A DNA stretch of 12,227 bases. It comes from Novosphingobium sp. GTDB taxonomy: Bacteria; Pseudomonadota; Alphaproteobacteria; Sphingomonadales; Sphingomonadaceae. Shown piece after piece: positions 7,749 to 12,227 of this stretch. A model generated the notes under the pieces. It was not told the DNA's origin. It saw only the letters and a program-made list of their open reading frames with translations, and made no database searches. Position 1 is the first letter of the stretch; every line of letters starts with the position of its first letter. Where the stretch lies: assembly GCA_020853995.1 (NCBI GenBank), contig JADYXV010000370.1, positions 1 through 12,227 on the forward strand, written 5' to 3'. A program made the position numbers and the translations under genes.

Positions 7749-7832
7749 TGCCCACCCCCAACCCCTCCCGCTTGCGGGAGGGGAGCGAGACTTAGTGAGC
7801 CGGAGGCGAACTTTGTCGTAGCGCGGTGGGCA
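7749..7832. repeat. Dispersed intergenic repeat with a perfect GC hairpin
   Basis: Starting a few bases after the quinone oxidoreductase stop, CCCCTCCCGC (7762-7771) and GCGGGAGGGG (7774-7783) form a perfect 10-bp palindrome separated by TT. An outer inverted pair, TGCCCACC (7749-7756) and GGTGGGCA (7825-7832), encloses the element. No T-run follows, so it is not a classical terminator. Its form resembles short dispersed hairpin repeats seen downstream of genes in sphingomonad genomes. A related stretch, TGCCCACCCCCAGCCC, occurs near 3768-3783 without the hairpin. Confidence 0.65.
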
Positions 7833-7852
7833 TTCGGCGCCGCGCACTACAA

Positions 7853-7882
7853 AAAAGGCCGCCCATTGCTGAGCGGCCTTTT
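7853..7882. terminator. Bidirectional intrinsic terminator between convergent genes
   Basis: AAAAGGCCGC (7853-7862) and GCGGCCTTTT (7873-7882) form a 10-bp stem with a 10-base loop. On the minus strand the stem ends in TTTTTT, 22 bases past the trcR stop. On the plus strand it ends in TTTT, downstream of the quinone oxidoreductase. It probably serves both genes and is stronger for trcR. Confidence 0.85.
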
Positions 7883-7904
7883 CAATTCCATGCTTTGCCA
7901 GAAC

Positions 7905-8609
7905 TTAGCTGTCTGACAGGCCTTCGGCGCGGCGGGCGGCGAGCCATGCTGCGGCTTCGGCTTCCTGTGCGGCGTCAGATGCGGCCTTGGTGTGGGCCTG
8001 ACGTTCGGCGCGCAGTTCCTCGATGAGGGCATCGCGGTCGGTGCCGAGGCGGATTGCGGCTTCGCCGTTGTCTTCGTAGCCCGCCTTCTTTGCGGCCTTG
8101 GCCACCAGCGCATCCAGTTCGCGCTGCGAACACAGGCCCAGCGTGACCGGATCCTTGGGGTTGATGTTGCTGATGTTCCAGTGGCTGCGATCACGGATTG
8201 CGGCGATGGTTGTGCGGGTGGTGCCGATCAGTTTGCCGATCTGCGCATCCGAAACTTCGGGATGGTTGCGCAAGATCCACGCAATACCATCGGGCTTGTC
8301 CTGACGCTTGGACACCGGGGTATAGCGCGGGCCCTTGGTGCGGCTGACCGAGATTGGCGCGCGCTGCATTTTCAGGCGGTATTCGGGGTTGGCCTGGCCC
8401 TTGTCGATTTCGGCCTGGTTCAATTCGCCCGAATGCAGCGGATCGCGTCCCGTGTACTTCTGACCAGCCAGATCATCGGCCATTGCCTGCACTTCAAGGA
8501 TATGAAGCCCGCAGAATTCCGAGATCTGCTCAAACGTCAGCGCGGTATTGTCGACAAGCCACGACGCGGTGGCATGTGGCATCAGCGGATATGTGGGCTG
8601 GGTGCTCAC
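7905..8609 (-). CDS. trcR: Cell cycle transcriptional regulator TrcR (DUF1013)
   Basis: This encodes a 234-residue protein of the alphaproteobacterial DUF1013/TrcR family, annotated as a cell-cycle transcriptional regulator. The N-terminal PLMPHATASWLVDNTALTFEQISEFCGLH (about 8-36) is the family hallmark. A helix-turn-helix-like segment lies near 108-141 (IAWILRNHPEVSDAQIGKLIG through IAAIRDRSHW). The C-terminus is a charged, Ala-rich helix that may be coiled coil. I chose the GTG at 8609 because GGGAG lies six bases upstream. The frame also opens to an ATG at 8636, and an internal ATG at codon 10 is possible. The gene ends at a strong terminator and follows bactofilin after 116 bases holding a weaker hairpin. 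Two GANTC sites lie about 100 bases upstream. The target genes cannot be predicted from sequence. Confidence 0.92.
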   Translation of the reverse strand: MSTQPTYPLMPHATASWLVDNTALTFEQISEFCGLHILEVQAMADDLAGQKYTGRDPLHSGELNQAEIDKGQANPEYRLKMQRAPISVSRTKGPRYTPVSKRQDKPDGIAWILRNHPEVSDAQIGKLIGTTRTTIAAIRDRSHWNISNINPKDPVTLGLCSQRELDALVAKAAKKAGYEDNGEAAIRLGTDRDALIEELRAERQAHTKAASDAAQEAEAAAWLAARRAEGLSDS

Positions 8610-8615
8610 GGCGGT

Positions 8616-8620
8616 CTCCC
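8616..8620 (-). promoter_or_regulatory. Ribosome binding site supporting the GTG start of trcR
   Basis: The minus strand reads GGGAG, then six bases, then GTG at 8609. This is well placed and favours the GTG over the ATG at 8636, which would leave the family-typical N-terminus with nine unmatched residues. Confidence 0.65.
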
Positions 8621-8654
8621 GGAAAAGGCATGCCAAAAAGGCGGAAACAATAAG

Positions 8655-8676
8655 GGCCGCCCCTTGCGGAGCGGCC
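8655..8676 (-). terminator. Hairpin downstream of bactofilin, probable weak terminator
   Basis: GGCCGC (8655-8660) and GCGGCC (8671-8676) form a 6-bp stem, with CC/GG pairing possible inside around TTGC. On the minus strand it lies about 50 bases past the bactofilin stop and is followed by CTTATTGTTT, a broken T-tract. It may only partly separate bactofilin from trcR transcription. Confidence 0.55.
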
Positions 8677-8725
8677 TTGCTTATCGCTGATGTAGGCTAG
8701 GCGTGCTGATTCAGCAAGTGGCGAT

Positions 8726-9130
8726 TCAACTCACCAATGAAAGCGATGTTTCCTCAGCCGATTTTACGCGGTGCGAAAACTTGCCGTCCACTTGCGCGCC
8801 TTGCTCGATCGTCAGCGAATCATACGAAACATCGCCGTGAATGCGCGCTGTCTTCAGGATCACAAGTTCACCGGCCTCTATCGAGCCATGAATCGTGCCG
8901 GACAGCCGCGCGCTTTCTGCCCGTATGGCCCCTGTAACCGTGCTCTTTTCGCCCTGCACCAGTGCCACGCAGGTAATATCGCCCTCAACGTTGCCGTCGA
9001 TGTGCAGGTCTGCGGTGGCGTTCAGATCACCTTTGATCGACACGTCTGTGCCGAGGATGGAAAATGTAGCGGCCATCGCACTACTCCCGGTTTGCTGGCG
9101 CTGAACCGGCGCAGACTTCTTGTTAAACAT
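8726..9130 (-). CDS. Bactofilin
   Basis: This encodes a 134-residue polymer-forming cytoskeletal protein of the bactofilin family (formerly DUF583). Bactofilins assemble into nucleotide-independent filaments that recruit cell-wall enzymes. The central part (about 22-118) shows the regular short beta-repeat pattern of the right-handed beta-helix: VSIKGDL, LHIDGNVEGDI, STVTGAI, ARLSGTIHGSIEAG, ARIHGDV, QVDGKF. The N-terminus MFNKK fits the short hydrophobic-basic membrane-targeting sequence of many bactofilins and supports the ATG at 9130. Tails on both sides are short and disordered, as usual. The start codon overlaps the stop of the upstream M23 peptidase gene (TAATG), so the two are probably translationally coupled and act together in local peptidoglycan remodelling. 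Family identity is clear; the cellular site of action is inferred. Confidence 0.96.
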   Translation of the reverse strand: MFNKKSAPVQRQQTGSSAMAATFSILGTDVSIKGDLNATADLHIDGNVEGDITCVALVQGEKSTVTGAIRAESARLSGTIHGSIEAGELVILKTARIHGDVSYDSLTIEQGAQVDGKFSHRVKSAEETSLSLVS

Positions 9131-9132
9131 TA
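9128..9132 (-). other. TAATG stop-start overlap coupling peptidase and bactofilin
   Basis: On the minus strand the peptidase stop TAA (9130-9132) and the bactofilin start ATG (9128-9130) share one A. GAGG lies 10 bases upstream of the ATG. This is a typical translational-coupling arrangement. Confidence 0.9.
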
Positions 9133-10242
9133 GCGGGTTGCCTCAAGGAAGGGGCGCGGATTGACGGGGCGGTCATTGATCCGCACCTCGAAATGCAGGT
9201 GCGGGCCGGTGGAGCGGCCCGAACTGCCGATCTTGCCGATTTCTGCGCCCGCGTCGATCTTTTCGCCAATGCGTGCGTCGGTGTAAGACATATGTGCATA
9301 GCGCGTCATCAGGCCATTGCCGTGCGCCACTTCAACGCAGCGGCCATAACCTTGTTTTACGCCGACAAAGCTGATTGTGCCTGCCGCTGCCGAATAGATC
9401 GGCGCGCCCATTGGCCCACGGAAATCAAGGCCGGCATGAAACGCTGCGCCACCATTGAACGGATCCGAGCGATAGCCAAAGCCGCTGGAGATATACTCCA
9501 GCCGCGCGGGCAGGGTGTTGGGGATACGGGCAAGGCCCTTTTCCATCGCGGCCATCCGTTCAAGGCTGGCACCCAATCGCGCGAAACGCGGATCAAGGCT
9601 TTCGTCGCGCCCGGTGAACAGGCGGATCAATGGCCCGCCCTGACCATCGGCCGCTGCGTTGCGCAGCATGGCAGGGTTAAGGCCGACGCGGCGGATGGAT
9701 GTTTCAGCGGCACTTGCGCGGGCATCGGCAAAGCGCGTGAGCCGTTCGATAAAGGCCAATTGCCGCGCTTCGATCTGGGCGAGACGGCGCGCTTCGGGCA
9801 ATTCCATGGAAATCTTGCGAACGGTCTTTTCGGCCTCGGCGCTGCTGTCCGATACCGTGCCTTGCGGCAAGTCCTTGGGCAATTCACCGATGGTGCCTTC
9901 AATTGCCTTTTCGATGAAGTCCTGACGGCGCGCCAGATCATCGGCCACGCCTTCGATCCCGCCGCGATACTTCTGCACACGGCTTTCGGCAGAGGCGACC
10001 GCGGCTTCGCGTTCCAGCAGGGCGGCGTGGTCTTGCGCGGATGAATACTGCGAGACCAAAGTGGCGGTCATCATGCCCAACCACATCAGCACAGCAGCAG
10101 CAACGCCGCCAGCGACCGACATTTGCAGGCGTGGCGACAGGCGGATGAAGCGAACCTGCCCGTGCGAGCGCATGAAAAACTCACGCTCGGGGAACAAGCT
10201 CCTTATCCGGGCAAGCGCCTCGGATAGCTTTAAGGTAGACAA
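9130..10242 (-). CDS. Membrane-anchored M23 (LytM-domain) peptidoglycan endopeptidase
   Basis: This encodes a 370-residue bitopic protein. It has a short basic cytoplasmic N-terminus, one membrane segment (about 43-64), a periplasmic alpha-helical and probably coiled-coil region (about 70-175), and a C-terminal M23 peptidase domain (about 250-365). The zinc and catalytic residues are intact: FHAGLDF gives H269 and D273, YAHM gives H317, and GPHLHFEV gives H348 and H350. It should therefore be an active cross-link hydrolase rather than an EnvC-like activator. The frame starts at a TTG (10242). The next ATG, at 10173, would drop 23 residues including LFPEREFF, which looks family-like, so I kept the longer form with reservation. 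The gene overlaps bactofilin. Bactofilin-M23 pairs of this kind, such as LmdC with BacA in budding and stalked alphaproteobacteria, act in localised wall growth. Upstream lies a cluster of GANTC sites. Confidence 0.92.
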   Translation of the reverse strand: MSTLKLSEALARIRSLFPEREFFMRSHGQVRFIRLSPRLQMSVAGGVAAAVLMWLGMMTATLVSQYSSAQDHAALLEREAAVASAESRVQKYRGGIEGVADDLARRQDFIEKAIEGTIGELPKDLPQGTVSDSSAEAEKTVRKISMELPEARRLAQIEARQLAFIERLTRFADARASAAETSIRRVGLNPAMLRNAAADGQGGPLIRLFTGRDESLDPRFARLGASLERMAAMEKGLARIPNTLPARLEYISSGFGYRSDPFNGGAAFHAGLDFRGPMGAPIYSAAAGTISFVGVKQGYGRCVEVAHGNGLMTRYAHMSYTDARIGEKIDAGAEIGKIGSSGRSTGPHLHFEVRINDRPVNPRPFLEATR

Positions 10243-10488
10243 ACTTTGCGACCCCCGTCGTGGCGTTTCTTAACGTCCCCGTAATTATTATTAACGATTC
10301 CGTTAAATATGCGCCTACCTGCGGGAACCATTTGTGGCGAATCCGATTGTGGTTAATCGGGGCAAGCCGTGTGACTCGCCCGATGAATCGTTTGCAGGCT
10401 TGTGATTCATGGCATTTCAGCCGCACTTTCGCCTGTCGAGTCGTGCTGCTGGATGACATTGGCCTCCGGCAATGATAGGGCGCAGCCC
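10243..10488. promoter_or_regulatory. Divergent regulatory region with six GANTC sites
   Basis: This 246-bp gap separates the peptidase (minus) and proA (plus). GANTC, the CcrM methylation site, occurs at 10296-10300, 10339-10343, 10373-10377, 10385-10389, 10404-10408 and 10438-10442. The left part is unusually AT-rich for this window. It contains the palindrome TTAACGATTCCGTTAA (10291-10306), centred on a GANTC site, with another TTAACG at 10270-10275. These resemble CtrA half-sites, but the TTAA spacing is 8 rather than 7. A TAATAAT-like stretch near 10283-10291 could be a -10 element for the peptidase. I could not place a convincing proA promoter. Confidence 0.6.
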
Positions 10489-11766
10489 ATGTCTGATCAG
10501 CTATCATCATCCGCCCAATCGGTGACCGAAATGGTCGAAGGCCTTGCGCGTGCTGCCCGTGTGGCACAGCGCCAGTTGGCACAAATGGATGCCCCGGCAA
10601 AAGAGCAGGCGCTGAAATTTGCCGCTGATGCCTTGCGCAGTGCCGAGGCCGAGATTCTTGCCGCCAATGCGCAAGACATGGCCAATGGCGCGGCCAACGG
10701 CCTGTCGCCCGCAATGCTGGATCGGCTGAAGTTGACGCCGGAACGCCTTGCGGGCGTTGCCGATGCCGTCGCCCAGGTCGCCTCGCTCACTGATCCTGTC
10801 GGGCAGGTGATCGATGAAACCGCCCGGCCCAATGGCATGGTGCTGCAGCGCGTCCGCGTGCCGGTTGGCGTGATCGGCATCATCTATGAAAGCCGCCCGA
10901 ATGTGACGGCAGACGCCGCCGCGCTGTGCGTGCGGTCGGGCAATGCCACGATCTTGCGCGGCGGCAGTGAAGCCGTCCATTCCAACCGCGCGATACACGC
11001 AGCGCTGGTCAAAGGCCTCACCCAAGGCGGCGTGCCCACTAATGCGGTGCAGCTTATGCCGACACAGGATCGCGCGGCAGTTGGCGCAATGCTGGCAGCG
11101 GCGGGCCTGATCGACATGATCGTGCCGCGCGGTGGCAAAAGCCTTGTCGCGCGGGTGCAAGCCGATGCCCGCGTGCCGGTGCTGGCCCACCTTGACGGGA
11201 TCAACCACACCTTTGTCCACGCCGCCGCCGATGCCGACATGGCCAAAGCCATCGCGCTCAACGCCAAAATGCGCCGCACCGGCATTTGCGGCGCGATGGA
11301 AACGCTGCTGATCGATGCTACTTATCCTGATCCGCACGGGTTGGTTGAGCCTTTGCTGGATGCGGGCTGCGAATTGCGCGGTGATGCGCGCGCTTGCGCC
11401 ATCGATCCGCGCATTGCGCCTGCCAGTGATGAGGATTGGGACACCGAATACCTTGAGGCCATCCTTTCAGTCGCCGTGGTTGACGGGCTGGATGCGGCGC
11501 TGGCGCATATCGCGGCTCATGCATCGGGCCATACCGATGCGATTGTCACCGCCGATCAGGCCGTAGCAGACCGGTTCCTTGGTGAAGTTGACAGCGCGAT
11601 TGTCATGCACAACGCCTCCAGCCAGTTTGCCGATGGCGGGGAATTCGGCCTTGGCGCGGAAATCGGCATTGCCACCGGCCGGTTGCATGCGCGCGGCCCC
11701 GTCGCGCTGGAAGGCTTGACCACATACAAATGGTTGGTGCGCGGTTCCGGTCAGGTGCGCCCCTGA
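10489..11766 (+). CDS. proA: Glutamate-5-semialdehyde dehydrogenase (gamma-glutamyl phosphate reductase)
   Basis: This encodes a 425-residue cytoplasmic enzyme of proline biosynthesis. It reduces gamma-glutamyl phosphate to glutamate-5-semialdehyde with NADPH. The aldehyde-dehydrogenase-like fold is complete: VRVPVGVIGIIYESRPNVT (121-140), LRGGSEA (156-162), IVPRGGKSL (211-219), HLDGINHTFVH (234-244) and the catalytic cysteine C267 in GICGAMETLL. The C-terminal SSQFADGGEFGLGAEIGIATGRLHARGP and LEGLTTYKW segments are ProA signatures. I chose the ATG at 10489, which gives the usual ProA length; the frame opens 29 codons earlier into unrelated sequence. proB is not in the window. nadD overlaps the 3' end and is probably cotranscribed, an arrangement common in Alphaproteobacteria. 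Confidence 0.97.
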   Translation: MSDQLSSSAQSVTEMVEGLARAARVAQRQLAQMDAPAKEQALKFAADALRSAEAEILAANAQDMANGAANGLSPAMLDRLKLTPERLAGVADAVAQVASLTDPVGQVIDETARPNGMVLQRVRVPVGVIGIIYESRPNVTADAAALCVRSGNATILRGGSEAVHSNRAIHAALVKGLTQGGVPTNAVQLMPTQDRAAVGAMLAAAGLIDMIVPRGGKSLVARVQADARVPVLAHLDGINHTFVHAAADADMAKAIALNAKMRRTGICGAMETLLIDATYPDPHGLVEPLLDAGCELRGDARACAIDPRIAPASDEDWDTEYLEAILSVAVVDGLDAALAHIAAHASGHTDAIVTADQAVADRFLGEVDSAIVMHNASSQFADGGEFGLGAEIGIATGRLHARGPVALEGLTTYKWLVRGSGQVRP

Positions 11767-12227
11767 ACGGCCATTCGCTCACCGGTCTTTTGGGCGGCAG
11801 CTTCAATCCCGCGCACGGCGGCCACCGCCGCATCACCCTGTTTGCCATAAATGCGCTGGGGCTGGATGAAGTGTGGTGGCTGGTATCACCGGGCAACGTG
11901 CTGAAACCGGCCAAGGGCATGGCCCCGCTGCCTGCACGGCTGGCCTCTGCACAGGCGCAAAGCCGCCGTGCATCGATCCGCGCAACCGCTATCGAACGCG
12001 AGCTTGGCACGCGCTTTACGATTGATACCCTGCGCGCAATCAAGCGGCGTTACCCCAAGCGCCGTTTCATCTGGCTGATGGGGGCTGATAATCTGGCGCA
12101 GTTCCATCGCTGGAAAAACTGGCGGCAAATCGCGCGCGAGATGCCGATTGCAGTGATTGCCCGCCCGGGATATGATGCGGACGCTTTGGCACGCCCTGCC
12201 ATGGTGTGGTTGCGCCGCTGGCGCCAG
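11730..12227 (+). CDS. nadD: Nicotinate-nucleotide adenylyltransferase (3' end cut by window edge)
   Basis: This encodes the first 166 residues of NadD, which adenylylates nicotinate mononucleotide in NAD synthesis. The nucleotidyltransferase motif GGSFNPAHGGH is at 22-32 with its terminal G-H pair intact. WWLVSPGNVLKP (49-60) and MGADNLAQFHRWKNW (117-131) are strong NadD signatures. The frame stays open to the window end, so the C-terminus is missing. The only in-frame ATG before the core motif is at 11730, which overlaps proA by 37 bases. A non-standard start near the proA stop cannot be excluded, because residues 1-15 are not conserved. The position after proA matches the usual alphaproteobacterial proA-nadD order, normally followed by rsfS and rlmH, which would lie outside. 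Confidence 0.93.
   Translation, partial: MVGARFRSGAPLNGHSLTGLLGGSFNPAHGGHRRITLFAINALGLDEVWWLVSPGNVLKPAKGMAPLPARLASAQAQSRRASIRATAIERELGTRFTIDTLRAIKRRYPKRRFIWLMGADNLAQFHRWKNWRQIAREMPIAVIARPGYDADALARPAMVWLRRWRQ

Noticed and set aside
9193..10044. Plus-strand open frame of 283 codons opposite the M23 peptidase
   Set aside because: The minus-strand protein has intact M23 catalytic motifs. The plus-strand product is Ala/Arg-rich without family resemblance.
10291..10306. TTAACGATTCCGTTAA as a canonical CtrA box
   Set aside because: The TTAA spacing is 8, not 7, and the palindromic form differs from the direct-repeat CtrA site. Recorded only as CtrA-like within the GANTC region.
10507..11337. Minus-strand open frame of 276 codons opposite proA
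   Set aside because: It is a shadow of proA; its composition is rich in H, R and G and no domain is recognised.

Overview
The window looks like ordinary chromosome of an alphaproteobacterium, most likely a sphingomonad (Sphingomonas, Novosphingobium or Erythrobacter group). The clues are GC-rich coding sequence, the order-typical genes trcR (DUF1013) and DUF1192, a clustered set of GANTC (CcrM) sites, and dispersed hairpin repeats of a kind common in this group. No phage, transposase, CRISPR array, tRNA or rRNA was seen. The taxonomic call is an inference from protein resemblance and motifs.

Region 1 (1-3678, all minus strand), read in the direction of transcription: a ligase-associated metallo-beta-lactamase-fold DNA exonuclease, an inverted-repeat element, an ATP-dependent DNA ligase, a group II truncated haemoglobin, and a DUF1275/YoaK-type membrane protein cut by the window edge. 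An FNR/FixK-like palindrome lies exactly at the ligase-globin junction. It suggests that globin and DUF1275 form their own oxygen-responsive unit.

Region 2 (3783-6628, minus strand): a DUF1192 small protein, then clpA (Clp chaperone ATPase) ending in a textbook intrinsic terminator. clpS is not next to clpA here.

Region 3 (6745-7743, plus strand): a PIG3-type zinc-free quinone oxidoreductase divergent from DUF1192, followed by a dispersed hairpin repeat and a bidirectional terminator.

Region 4 (7905-10242, minus strand): an M23/LytM peptidase anchored in the inner membrane, a bactofilin coupled to it by a TAATG overlap, and the cell-cycle regulator trcR. The 246-bp gap upstream of the peptidase, shared with divergent proA, holds six GANTC sites within 147 bp. 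A full read of the plus strand found only about ten elsewhere in the window. Two more GANTC sites lie just upstream of trcR. This is the strongest sign of higher-order organisation here: a CcrM/GcrA-linked cell-envelope and cell-cycle module.

Region 5 (10489-12227, plus strand): proA (proline synthesis) and, overlapping its end by 37 bases, nadD (NAD synthesis), which runs off the window.

No gap between genes exceeds 300 bases. I found no clearly new protein system. The best leads are regulatory: the GANTC cluster, the FNR-like box before the globin, and the isolated exonuclease-ligase pair.
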